From JAENVT01 sp031412355 (GTDB lineage: Bacteria; Actinomycetota; Acidimicrobiia; Acidimicrobiales; Ilumatobacteraceae): a stretch of 26,501 nt of DNA. The stretch spans positions 1 to 26,501 of the forward strand of contig JANOCR010000124.1 of the NCBI GenBank assembly GCA_031412355.1, read 5' to 3'. This document shows positions 15,819 through 23,037 of the stretch, piece by piece. Every line of letters begins with the position of its first letter. The first letter of the stretch is position 1. The translations under genes were made by a program, and so were the position numbers. The notes under the pieces are model-generated. The model saw only the letters and a list, made by a program, of their open reading frames with translations, ran no database searches and was not told the origin of the DNA.

Positions 15819-17408
15819 ATGTCTGCCGACGTTGAGGTCGACCCTCGACGAGTCCGCTTGCTCGGAATGGCGTTCGCGGGTGGGATATGCCTGATCTACC
15901 TGTTGGCCAATCCGCCGTCGCAGGACTTCGCCAGTGGGCATTTCCGTGCCCAACTGGCGAGCCGCGGTGTCTACCTGTGGAACAACCTGTGGTTCGGCGG
16001 CCACTCACTCCCGGGCTTCGGCCCGGTGTCGCCTTTCCTCGGAGGGCTGTTCGGTGTCGTGCCGGTGTCGGTCGTGTCCGTCCTGGTCGCGACGTGGTGC
16101 TTCGTCTTGATGGTCGAACGCTGGCACCGCACGAAGCCGTGGCTCCCGGATCCCGTCGTGGGCGTCGTGCTGTTCGCGTGCGGGTGCGGTGTGAACCTGT
16201 GGGGTGGTCGACTCACGTTCTTGCCGTCGGTGATGTTCGGGGCGTTGGCACTGCTACTGCTGCAGCGCCAACGCCCGTGGCTCCTCGCAGCCTGTGCCGC
16301 ACTGTGCGGGTTGTCGTCGCCGTTGGGTGCTCTGTCGTTGCTGGTGATCGTGGCCGCTGCATGGTTCGCCCGCTCCGCACCGCGACGGCTGCTCGTGATC
16401 GCGTCACTTGCGGCCGTTGTACCGATCGGCACGCTCATCGTGCTGTTCCCGGAGGGCGGCTGGTACCCGTTCACTGCCGGAAGCTTCGTCCTGCTGACGA
16501 CAGCGGTGCTCGGCGCGGGTTGGTGTGCTCGATCAGTGGCGCTCGCTCGGTGGGCCGTGCTGACCTACGGAGTGGTTGCCGTTGCGGCCTTCGTCGTCAA
16601 GTCGCCATTGGGTGGAAATGTGGTGCGGTTGGGCTGGCTCGTGGCAGGCCCGACCGCGGCGCTCACCCTCGGCTGGCGTCGTCGCACATTGGTTCCGGTG
16701 ATCGTTGCCGGCAGTCTGATCTGGAACTTCGCGTACATCTCGATGGCGTTCCTCCCAGCTGACCGAACCGCCAACGCCGACTACTACGACCCGCTGGTTT
16801 CCTATCTCGACACGCTGGAGCAACCGTTGCGAATCGAGGTTGTACCGACGCAGACGTTTGCACAAGCAGACACGTTGGCATTGCGTATCGATGGGATTGC
16901 GCGTGGCTGGTTGACCCAGCTCGATCGAGAGTTGAACCCCGAGTTCTACACGGGTCGGCTCGATGCCGAGACGTATCACCGTTGGTTGCTGGAGCACGCA
17001 GTCTCGATCGTGGCGCTGCCACTGGGACGGCTGCGCGACATGTCTCTCGATGAAGCTGCGGTCATCCGCAGCAGGCCTGCCTACTTGCGCGAGGTTTGGG
17101 CAAGCGACGACTGGCAGGTCTATGCGGTCACCGACGCGTCGCCGCTGGTCGACAACGGTGCAACCGTCGTCGATGTGCAACCCGACGAACTGACCATTGC
17201 CGCGACGCGCATCGGGTGGACGACGTTGAAGTTCAGGTACACAGACCTCTACGCAGTGTCGCAAGGCGTTGCCTGTATAGCGCCCTCCGACAAGGGTTGG
17301 ATTCGCATCTTTGTACAGGAGCCCGGGCGTGTACGCCTGTCCATCTCGCTGTCGACCGAAGCGGTCTTCGATGGAGGTACGTCCTCGTGCCCTGGGCGGA
17401 TACCGTGA
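15819..17408 (+). CDS. Polytopic membrane protein, possibly GT-C-like
   Basis: The 529-residue protein has an N-terminal membrane domain of about ten hydrophobic segments (residues 12-315) and a C-terminal soluble domain (about 320-529) that follows FAYISMAFLPADRTAN. The first extracytoplasmic loop begins SQDFASGHFRAQLASRG and continues YLWNNLWFGGHSLPGFG, a layout reminiscent of GT-C glycosyltransferases and related membrane proteins with an acidic residue in loop 1. I do not recognise a specific family, and no sugar donor or acceptor can be named. It follows the CapA-like gene by 36 bases and may be co-transcribed with it; both could act at the cell envelope. Confidence 0.7.
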   Translation: MSADVEVDPRRVRLLGMAFAGGICLIYLLANPPSQDFASGHFRAQLASRGVYLWNNLWFGGHSLPGFGPVSPFLGGLFGVVPVSVVSVLVATWCFVLMVERWHRTKPWLPDPVVGVVLFACGCGVNLWGGRLTFLPSVMFGALALLLLQRQRPWLLAACAALCGLSSPLGALSLLVIVAAAWFARSAPRRLLVIASLAAVVPIGTLIVLFPEGGWYPFTAGSFVLLTTAVLGAGWCARSVALARWAVLTYGVVAVAAFVVKSPLGGNVVRLGWLVAGPTAALTLGWRRRTLVPVIVAGSLIWNFAYISMAFLPADRTANADYYDPLVSYLDTLEQPLRIEVVPTQTFAQADTLALRIDGIARGWLTQLDRELNPEFYTGRLDAETYHRWLLEHAVSIVALPLGRLRDMSLDEAAVIRSRPAYLREVWASDDWQVYAVTDASPLVDNGATVVDVQPDELTIAATRIGWTTLKFRYTDLYAVSQGVACIAPSDKGWIRIFVQEPGRVRLSISLSTEAVFDGGTSSCPGRIP

Positions 17409-17412
17409 CCAC
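17401..17412 (+). promoter_or_regulatory. Candidate leaderless -10 element for the small CxxC protein
   Basis: TACCGT (17401-17406) is followed by exactly six bases and ATG 17413. The hexamer overlaps the end of the preceding gene. No Shine-Dalgarno is present. Confidence 0.4.
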
Positions 17413-17760
17413 ATGACAACACCTCCGTCTCCGCCTTCGCCTGCAAGCGGAGTGGCCGAGGCAGTCGAGGTGTTGCGCGCCGAAGGCTATGGCGACAGCA
17501 TCGAGGTATCGGCCGACGGAATCTGGTGCGAGGGGTGCCAGCAGCATCACGCGGTGACCGGCGTCATCCAGGAGCGGATCTACCGGTTCGAGGGAGCGAG
17601 CAACCCGGACGACATGTCGATCGTGGTGGGGCTGCGCTGCCAGATCTGTGGTCGCTCAGGGATCGTCGTCTCCGCGTATGGGCCCGATGCTGATCCGCAT
17701 CTGTTCGACATCCTCAACCAGATGCCGATCAGACCCGGCGCCCACGACCCGCCCCATTGA
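17413..17760 (+). CDS. Small conserved-type protein with two CxxC pairs
   Basis: The 115-residue hypothetical protein carries WCEGCQQHH (near residue 40) and LRCQICGRSG (near 78). Two CxxC pairs about 35 residues apart could bind one zinc ion in a zinc-ribbon manner. The N-terminus (TTPPSPPSP) looks disordered, and the segment VAEAVEVLRAEGYGDSIEV looks like a helix-strand unit. The start four bases after the previous stop suggests either an operon or its own leaderless promoter. I do not recognise the family, and function is unknown. Confidence 0.7.
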   Translation: MTTPPSPPSPASGVAEAVEVLRAEGYGDSIEVSADGIWCEGCQQHHAVTGVIQERIYRFEGASNPDDMSIVVGLRCQICGRSGIVVSAYGPDADPHLFDILNQMPIRPGAHDPPH

Positions 17761-17776
17761 CCCGGCGGCCCACGCC

Positions 17777-17805
17777 TTGCCATTCCACGATGATGAGCGG
17801 ATAGT
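17777..17805 (+). promoter_or_regulatory. Candidate promoter of the GYD-domain gene
   Basis: TTGCCA (17777-17782) and GATAGT (17800-17805) are separated by 17 bases. A start near 17812 leaves a leader of about 24 bases containing the GGGAGG ribosome-binding site that precedes ATG 17836. Confidence 0.45.
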
Positions 17806-17835
17806 GCAGTCAATCATATTGAGCTGGGAGGCCAC

Positions 17836-18156
17836 ATGTCGAAGTATCTGATCATCGCCAACTACACCTCGGACGGGATCAAAGGGGTCTTGTCTGCTGG
17901 TGGAACCGCCCGACGAGCGGCTGTTGCGTCCACCATCGAGTCACTCGGAGGTTCTCTCGAGAGCTTCTACTTCGGGTTCGGCGACGGCGACGCCTACGTC
18001 GTGGTCGACCTGCCCGACAACGCCGCCGCGGCCGCGATCAGCATGCAGGTCGGCGCCAGTGGCATGGCCTCGACCCGCACGGTCGTGCTGCTAACGCCGG
18101 AAGAAGTCGACCAAGCTGCGCAGTCACCGAGCGTCTACCAGCCACCCGGCTCCTAG
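17836..18156 (+). CDS. GYD-domain protein
   Basis: The 106-residue protein matches the GYD family in layout: an N-terminal KYLIIANYTSDGIKG strand-helix, a long helix, then SFYFGFGDGDAYVVVDLPDN, the segment that gives the family its name, and a final strand RTVVLLTPEEVDQA. The family has a ferredoxin-like dimeric alpha/beta fold; its biochemical role is not established. Start ATG 17836 has a strong GGGAGG at good spacing, unlike most genes in this window. It is convergent with the minus-strand HExxH gene. Confidence 0.85.
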   Translation: MSKYLIIANYTSDGIKGVLSAGGTARRAAVASTIESLGGSLESFYFGFGDGDAYVVVDLPDNAAAAAISMQVGASGMASTRTVVLLTPEEVDQAAQSPSVYQPPGS

Positions 18157-18219
18157 ACCCTCGTAGACCAGGACGAGCGCCTGAGAGTTCGACATCACCA
18201 GGTAGACCCCGCCCGGCTA

Positions 18220-18798
18220 TCAAGCGGTCGGCAGTCGCGCTTCCACGACCTTGCCCGAATCATCGCGGAACTGCGCCTCGAACGTGTAGGCCTCAGCCTC
18301 GAGCGGGTTGAGGAAGTAGGCGTTGGGATCGTCGATGTACGCAGGAAGCGATCCGCCGCCAGCGAGGTAGCCGCGACCGTACTCGCAAGCGAATGTCGAC
18401 TCGTCTCCGTGACGACGGACTTGGTCGACGTGCACGATTTCGTGGATGAGCCGGACGAGGTCGACCGGATTGCTCTCGTCGAGATCGTCGCGCCAGTAGA
18501 TCGTGTACCCGAACGTCATGGCGTATATCGAACCCGTCTCCCGAAACCGGTTCGACGGAAGCCGGCAGTTGCTTCGCACCCTGATTCTCTGCAGATCGAG
18601 GTCGGGAAACAGCGGCCTCAGTCGGGCGATGGTCGACGGCTGTAGCGATCGGCGCGGTCGGATGACGTTGACGATCTGTGCGGACCGCTTCGTCTCCATG
18701 TAGATCGACCGCCCAAGCGCGCAACCGACGGGCGCCACCCGGCGCTTCTTGATGCCAAGCGCATCTCCGACGGACCGCACTGTCGACCACCACGACAC
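18220..18798 (-). CDS. HExxH protein resembling the DUF4157 putative metallopeptidase family
   Basis: The 192-residue protein has LIHEIVHVDQ (His119, Glu120, His123) and, 44 residues later, NPLEAEAY, where Glu167 or Glu169 could be the third zinc ligand as in gluzincin-type peptidases. The stretch before it (RIRVRSNCRL, then MTFGYTIYWRDD) matches the strand pattern that precedes the motif in DUF4157 proteins. No signal peptide is obvious. The start is GTG 18798; an in-frame ATG at residue 34 is possible. DUF4157 domains often occur in toxins loaded by contractile injection systems, but nothing of that kind is in this window. Confidence 0.65.
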   Translation of the reverse strand: MSWWSTVRSVGDALGIKKRRVAPVGCALGRSIYMETKRSAQIVNVIRPRRSLQPSTIARLRPLFPDLDLQRIRVRSNCRLPSNRFRETGSIYAMTFGYTIYWRDDLDESNPVDLVRLIHEIVHVDQVRRHGDESTFACEYGRGYLAGGGSLPAYIDDPNAYFLNPLEAEAYTFEAQFRDDSGKVVEARLPTA

Positions 18799-18858
18799 GC
18801 TCGACAGTTTCGCACGATCGCTAGGTAACCCACCGGATGGGAGCTGCTGTCCGTCGTC

Positions 18859-19689
18859 TCAGAGGCGGCAGGCGGCGCGGCCGGTCGCGCCGGCATCGGA
18901 TGGCAGGAAGTCGGGACAACGAGTCTCGGTGAAGCTCGGCTCCGCGCCGCCATCGGCAGCGAACACCGCGTCGGTGAAGTCGGCAGCGGTGAGGTCGACT
19001 CGAACGAACGAGGCGCCGGTGAGCGTGGCGCCGGTGAACCGGGCTGCCGCCATCGAGATCGGTCCGCTGGCTCGACTGCTGAAACTGACGCCGCTCAGGT
19101 CGAATCCCGAGAGGTCGACGCCGGCCAATGACTCGCCGGGGCGCACACCCACGCTGACATTCGTGATCGCCGCCGTTGCCAAGTCGTCGGCGTCGAACAA
19201 CGTCGCGTTGACATCGGCGCCGGTGAGATCTGCACCGGCGAGGATGGCGCTGTTGAGATCCGTGCCCGACAGGTCTGCGTCGACCAGCGATGCGCTGGTG
19301 AGATCGGCGCCCCTCATCTTCCCCAGGACCACCGCACCGTCCAGCCTGGCGCCGGTAAGCACCACCTCGCTGAGATCGACGCTCTCGCCGAGGTTGGCGT
19401 TGCGCAGATCGATACCGGTGAGGTCGACTCCTGGCCCGATCGGCGGGCTGAACGACTCAGCGAACGAGCACGCGGCACCCGGCGCCGGCGAGCACACACG
19501 AGATGTCGGTAGTGCGCTGGATTCTTCGGTCGCTGGCTGGCTAGCTGCCGGAACTGTTGCGGCGACCACCGATTGCTCGCCGGCTGCGTCCGTGGCCGGC
19601 GTGGTCTCGCCGTCGCCACTGGAGCACGCAACCACGATGCAGGTGATCAAGGTGATGGCACCAACGCGACCTCTCGACCACCCCACCAT
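18859..19689 (-). CDS. Pentapeptide-repeat lipoprotein
   Basis: The 276-residue protein starts with a lipoprotein signal (LITCIVVACSS, lipobox VVAC), followed by a Thr/Ala/Ser-rich linker to about residue 65. From about 85 to 255 the chain follows the pentapeptide pattern A(D/N)Lxx, for example LRNANLGES, MRGADLTSASLVDADLSG and LAGADLTGADVN, which folds as a right-handed four-sided helix. The tail has a Cys pair that may form a disulfide. TAGGCT (complement of 19698-19703) lies eight bases before the ATG, so the mRNA may be nearly leaderless. It is an exported, membrane-anchored structural protein of unknown role. Confidence 0.85.
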   Translation of the reverse strand: MVGWSRGRVGAITLITCIVVACSSGDGETTPATDAAGEQSVVAATVPAASQPATEESSALPTSRVCSPAPGAACSFAESFSPPIGPGVDLTGIDLRNANLGESVDLSEVVLTGARLDGAVVLGKMRGADLTSASLVDADLSGTDLNSAILAGADLTGADVNATLFDADDLATAAITNVSVGVRPGESLAGVDLSGFDLSGVSFSSRASGPISMAAARFTGATLTGASFVRVDLTAADFTDAVFAADGGAEPSFTETRCPDFLPSDAGATGRAACRL

Positions 19690-19771
19690 CAGCCAGGAGC
19701 CTAGGCGCCGGCCGGTCTATGTTGGTGGCGAGATGGGCGAGAGTGTGAATGCTTCGACGGAGCGTGGATCG

Positions 19772-20557
19772 CTATGCAGTGAGGTTGTCCACGACCAATC
19801 GATATCCGACGTGTGAGATGGTCTCGATCCGCGGGCGATCTGGACCGCTTCCTAGCAGGTGACGAAGGGTGCTGATCGCGATCCGAAGCCTTCTGGGGTC
19901 GACCGAGTCGGGCTGAGCGCCCCAAACCGATGACAACAGGCTGTCGCGATCAACGACGCGATTGGGCTGCTTGGCGAGCACTGCCAGAAGCAGGAACTGA
20001 ACGGGCGGGCACTTCACCGGCACACCGACGATGTACAGCGCATGCGCGTCGAGGTCGAGGACGACATCTCCCATCGCCATCTGCGGCCGCAGTCTCGTCG
20101 TCGTCGCCTTCTGACTGCGCAGCCCGGCTCGGAGCCTCGCGGCGAGCACCGGTGTCGACAGCGACCACGAGGCGAAGTCGTCGGCACCGGCGTCGAACGC
20201 AGCGATCTGCAGCGCTTCGTCGGCGCAGTCCGCGTCGTCGGCAACGACCACGATCCGAGCCGCAATCGTCTCCCTGATGTCGTGGCACACCCGAACAAGA
20301 TCGAACGACTTCGCCCGATGATCCAGCACGACGACGTCGGGGGAGATGGCAACCAGCCGCTCGAGCATCGCCCGGCCGATCGCCACAGCGTTCAGTTCGA
20401 GAGCCACGTCGCGAAGGCGGTCAGCGAGCAGCGCAGGGTTCTGGCCGGTGGCATGCACGACGACGAGACTGCCCGCATCGTTGTGCAGCCGCAGCCTCGA
20501 GGCGACGACGTCGATGTCGGGGAGGTTCTCGTCGCCAGCAATCGCCGAATTTGCCAT
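19772..20557 (-). CDS. OmpR/PhoB-type transcriptional regulator, GlnR-like candidate
   Basis: The 261-residue protein has a diverged receiver-like domain (about 28-145) and a winged-helix Trans_reg_C domain (about 165-258; PVQFLLLAVLAKQPNRVVDR, LLSSVWG, ISTLRHLLG, ISHVGYRLV). The receiver keeps VVVLD but lacks the normal acidic cluster and a clear Lys, as in orphan regulators that work without phosphorylation. The segment LDHRAKSFDLVRVCHDIR resembles the D-x-R...R-x-x-C-x-x-(L/I)-R pattern I recall for GlnR. No sensor kinase gene adjoins it. It diverges from amt, and the shared region carries GlnR-type boxes on both sides, so control of amt and of itself is likely (inference). ATG 20557 is preferred over TTG 20581, which lies at the edge of the box array. 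Confidence 0.8.
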   Translation of the reverse strand: MANSAIAGDENLPDIDVVASRLRLHNDAGSLVVVHATGQNPALLADRLRDVALELNAVAIGRAMLERLVAISPDVVVLDHRAKSFDLVRVCHDIRETIAARIVVVADDADCADEALQIAAFDAGADDFASWSLSTPVLAARLRAGLRSQKATTTRLRPQMAMGDVVLDLDAHALYIVGVPVKCPPVQFLLLAVLAKQPNRVVDRDSLLSSVWGAQPDSVDPRRLRIAISTLRHLLGSGPDRPRIETISHVGYRLVVDNLTA

Positions 20558-20566
20558 GAAGTGCTG

Positions 20567-20572
20567 ACCGTA
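20567..20572 (-). promoter_or_regulatory. Candidate -10 element of the regulator gene
   Basis: TACGGT on the minus strand is nine bases before ATG 20557 and exactly 10 bp downstream of the last GlnR-type box. No -35 is recognisable because the boxes occupy that position, as expected for an activator-dependent or autorepressed promoter. Confidence 0.45.
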
Positions 20573-20582
20573 GTTGTGCAAT

Positions 20583-20620
20583 GTGTCTGAATTGTCGCCG
20601 GATTGTTTCCATCAGGTCAC
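20583..20620 (-). promoter_or_regulatory. Four-box GlnR-type operator facing the regulator gene
   Basis: Read on the minus strand this is GTGAC-n6-GAAAC-n6-GCGAC-n6-GACAC, with every spacer exactly six bases. It matches the actinobacterial GlnR consensus gTnAc-n6-GaAAc (repeated) at 16 of 18 defined positions. The 11-bp period puts all boxes on one face of the helix, suiting tandem dimers of an OmpR-type protein. Confidence 0.65.
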
Positions 20621-20645
20621 GCCCTCGTGCCGATCGCGCACGATA

Positions 20646-20683
20646 GCCACGCAGGCGAAATGTTGAGGCGACCTCAGGGAAAC
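20646..20683 (+). promoter_or_regulatory. Four-box GlnR-type operator facing amt
   Basis: Plus-strand GCCAC-n6-GAAAT-n6-GCGAC-n6-GAAAC, again with exact six-base spacers, fits the GlnR consensus at 15 of 18 defined positions. It lies 25 bp from the opposite-facing array and ends 10 bp before the amt -10-like TATCGT. Confidence 0.6.
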
Positions 20684-20693
20684 GCGGCCCACT

Positions 20694-20699
20694 TATCGT
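20694..20699 (+). promoter_or_regulatory. Candidate -10 element of amt
   Basis: TATCGT lies 10 bp after the last box of the plus-strand array, with no -35 hexamer in the expected place. The predicted start near 20706 gives a leader of about 62 bases with a strong ribosome-binding site. Confidence 0.45.
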
Positions 20700-20756
20700 G
20701 CGCCTAGCTGACGTCAACGGAGCCGGCAGTTGTCTCTTACCTAGCCCCAACAAATC

Positions 20757-20762
20757 GGGAGG
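20757..20762 (+). promoter_or_regulatory. Ribosome-binding site fixing the TTG start of amt
   Basis: GGGAGG stands five bases before TTG 20768. This supports the rare TTG start, and the residues that follow form a normal Amt signal-like N-terminus. Confidence 0.75.
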
Positions 20763-20767
20763 ACGCA

Positions 20768-22237
20768 TTGCGCAAAGCACTCAAGTACATAGGAGGCGGC
20801 GCTCTTGGCGCCGGCTTGACCACATTGTTCATCGGAGGAACCGCATTCGCGGCAGAGGAGGACCCGGTCGCCGTTCTCGGCACGCAGCTCAACTTGTTGT
20901 GGGTTGTGATCGGAGCCGTGCTCGTCATCTTCATGCAAGCGGGCTTTGCTCTCGTCGAGACGGGATTCACCCAGAAGAAGAACGCGGCGCACGTGATGAG
21001 CACCAACTTCATGATCTTCGGCATCGGCTTCGTCGGATTCTTGTTCGTCGGCTTTCCACTCGCGTTCGGTGGCTTCAGCTACTCGGCCTTCGGACTAGAC
21101 ACTCCGCCGGGTGATGCACTGATCGGCTCCGGGAGCTGGACATTCCTCTGGCAGGGCTGGGATCACCTCGGCAACAGCGCCAGCCCCGCGCTGCTCGCAT
21201 TCTTCCTGTACATGGTTGCATTCATGGACACGGTGGCGACCATCCCGACGGGTGCGATGGCCGAGCGTTGGAAGTGGAAGAGCTTCGTGATCTGGGGCTT
21301 GTTCTGTGGCGCGATCTACTACCCGTTGTTCGCTAGCTGGACGTGGGGCGGCGGCTGGCTGGCCAAGACCTGGGACACGATGAGCCTGGGCACCGGCTAC
21401 GTTGACTTCGCCGGCTCCGGCGTCGTGCACGCGGTCGGAGGTGTTGCCGCGCTGGCCGGCGCAATCGTGATCGGCCCCCGCATTGGCAAGTATGGGCCAG
21501 ACGGGAAGCCCAACGTCATTCCCGGCCACAACATCCCGATGGCCCAGCTCGGTTGCTTCATCCTGCTGTTCGGCTGGTTCGGCTTCAATGCTGCCTCCAC
21601 GTTCGCTGCAACCGATGTGCAGTTTGCAACGGTCGCAGCGAACACCGCGATCGCCGGTGCCGTTGGCTCCGTTGTGGCGATGTACTACATCACGGCGAAG
21701 ACGAAGAAGCCCGACCCGGGCATGATGGTCAACGGCATGCTCGCCGGCCTCGTCGCAATCACCGCGCCGTGTGCCTTCGTGGCTCCGTGGGCGGCTGCCG
21801 TGATCGGTGCCATCGCTGCGATCATCGTGATCGAGGCAGTGTGGTTCATCGAGCGCAAGGGTGTCGATGACCCGGTCGGCGCCATCGCGGTGCATGGCTG
21901 TGGCGGCATCTTCGGCGTGCTGTCTGTCGGCATCTTTGCCAACGGCAAGTACGGCGCAGGCTGGAACGGCGCTGTCGACAGCGCCGGCGAGCCGAAGAAG
22001 ATCGAAGGGCTGATCCAGGGCGAGTTCGGCCAGTTCGGGGCGCAACTACTAGGTGCAGCTGTCATCGTGACCGTCATCTTCGGCATCGCTTACGCCTTCT
22101 TCAAGATCCAGAACAACATGACCAAGGGCGGCATCCGCCCATCTGAGGAAGAAGAGATCGTTGGCGTCGACATGGCCGAGATGGGCGTCGTCGCCTACGT
22201 CGACACGGACGAGAGGGTCGTCGCCTACGCCGACTGA
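20768..22237 (+). CDS. amt: Ammonium transporter (Amt/MEP/Rh family)
   Basis: The 489-residue channel protein moves ammonium/ammonia across the cytoplasmic membrane as a trimer. After a cleavable-looking N-terminal segment (GLTTLFIGGTAFAAEE) it has eleven membrane helices. The Amt signature DFAGSGVVHAVGG holds pore His221, and HGCGGIFG holds His376, the twin-His pair. VAFMDTVATIPTGAMAERW matches the usual helix-4 region. The C-terminal tail (FFKIQNNMTKGGIRPSEEEE then VGVDMAEMG) has the form that contacts PII/GlnB proteins, though no glnB follows here. TTG start as above. It diverges from the OmpR-type regulator, and GlnR-type boxes precede it, so induction under nitrogen limitation is expected. 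It is followed by a strong terminator. Confidence 0.95.
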   Translation: MRKALKYIGGGALGAGLTTLFIGGTAFAAEEDPVAVLGTQLNLLWVVIGAVLVIFMQAGFALVETGFTQKKNAAHVMSTNFMIFGIGFVGFLFVGFPLAFGGFSYSAFGLDTPPGDALIGSGSWTFLWQGWDHLGNSASPALLAFFLYMVAFMDTVATIPTGAMAERWKWKSFVIWGLFCGAIYYPLFASWTWGGGWLAKTWDTMSLGTGYVDFAGSGVVHAVGGVAALAGAIVIGPRIGKYGPDGKPNVIPGHNIPMAQLGCFILLFGWFGFNAASTFAATDVQFATVAANTAIAGAVGSVVAMYYITAKTKKPDPGMMVNGMLAGLVAITAPCAFVAPWAAAVIGAIAAIIVIEAVWFIERKGVDDPVGAIAVHGCGGIFGVLSVGIFANGKYGAGWNGAVDSAGEPKKIEGLIQGEFGQFGAQLLGAAVIVTVIFGIAYAFFKIQNNMTKGGIRPSEEEEIVGVDMAEMGVVAYVDTDERVVAYAD

Positions 22238-22261
22238 TCCCCTCAACGTGGCAATGCGTCG

Positions 22262-22296
22262 AGGCTCCCGGGTGTGCTGGTCACACCCGGGAGCCT
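22262..22296 (+). terminator. Rho-independent terminator of amt
   Basis: A perfect 15-bp stem, AGGCTCCCGGGTGTG (22262-22276) with its complement at 22282-22296 and a CTGGT loop, is followed by two further Ts (22297-22298) before CG. The T-run is short but the stem is very stable. It begins 25 bases after the amt stop. On the minus strand no T-run follows, so it mainly serves amt, although the hairpin also lies after the converging gene. Confidence 0.8.
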
Positions 22297-22308
22297 TTCG
22301 CCGTCTTG

Positions 22309-22956
22309 TCACTCCATCGATTCGCCGCGTGCGAACGCCTGCAGGTAGCCCGATAGGCCGGGCTCGAATGTGGCACCGCCGTTCTCGTCGGGCAGTCGCA
22401 ACTCGACCTCGACGTCCTCGTCTCGGGTCAGCTGTCGTTCGAGCCAGAACGTGAACTTCAGCGGTTGACCCGGGCCGGCCGGCTGCCCGCTGTCGGTCCA
22501 GCCAATGCAGTGATCCGCACGCAGCCCAACCGGGCCGGACAGGACCCTGACGGTCGCGACGACGCCTTCGAGTTGGGCCTGGCTGACGTTCATCGCGATG
22601 TACGTGTACGAGTCGGTGTTGACGTCGTAGTGCCCATCGTTCTCCCACTCGAGACGAGGGGTCTGCTCGACGTAGGTGTGCGCCTGGCGGCCGTCGGCAT
22701 GTGGGTCAAGGTTGTCGACGTTGCCGTGCAGCACGTTCCAGGTCTCGTCGCCTACAACACCGTCGACCTGCACGTTGTGGAACCGCTGGAACTCCCGCAC
22801 GTAGCGCTCGGTCTCGTCGTCGAAGTGACCGTTGGGCTGGTAGCTGTCGGGGATGTTGATCACGCCGCTGCCCAGCAACTTCAGCTGCGTCTGCAGGTAT
22901 TCCACCCACCCGTCGACGGACTGATCGCCGGGCCGCAAGGTCGGTTCGTTGGCCAT
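22309..22956 (-). CDS. Peptidoglycan-binding-domain protein
   Basis: The 215-residue protein (233 if ATG 23010 is used) carries a PG_binding_1 domain near residues 16-80: WVEYLQTQLKLLGSG, GHFDDETERYVREFQRFHNV, VDGVVGDETWNVL. The rest (about 100-215) is a beta-rich segment of unknown type (LEWENDGHYDVNTDSYTY, LKFTFWLERQL). No signal peptide is visible, which is odd for a wall-binding protein; proteins with this domain can also be loaded by other export routes or act inside the cell. It is the last gene of a minus-strand run and follows the GT-C-like gene closely. Confidence 0.75.
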   Translation of the reverse strand: MANEPTLRPGDQSVDGWVEYLQTQLKLLGSGVINIPDSYQPNGHFDDETERYVREFQRFHNVQVDGVVGDETWNVLHGNVDNLDPHADGRQAHTYVEQTPRLEWENDGHYDVNTDSYTYIAMNVSQAQLEGVVATVRVLSGPVGLRADHCIGWTDSGQPAGPGQPLKFTFWLERQLTRDEDVEVELRLPDENGGATFEPGLSGYLQAFARGESME

Positions 22957-23037
22957 GCTGACGATCGTGCCACGGGTGCCGCGCGGCGGCATGCCCGTCT
23001 GTGCAGCCATTCGTGAAATCGGGCGGTGCCACGCCGG

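Noticed and set aside
18165..18184. Hairpin CTCGT...ACGAG between convergent genes
   Set aside because: Only five base pairs with a loop of eight and no T-run; not a credible terminator.
18749..19816. 355-residue plus-strand frame
   Set aside because: It is antisense to the pentapeptide-repeat lipoprotein, whose regular repeats and lipobox make the minus strand the coding one.
20583..20683. PhoP (PHO) boxes as an alternative reading of the 11-bp repeats
   Set aside because: The repeats lack the GTTCACC core and fit the GTnAC/GAAAC alternation of GlnR much better.
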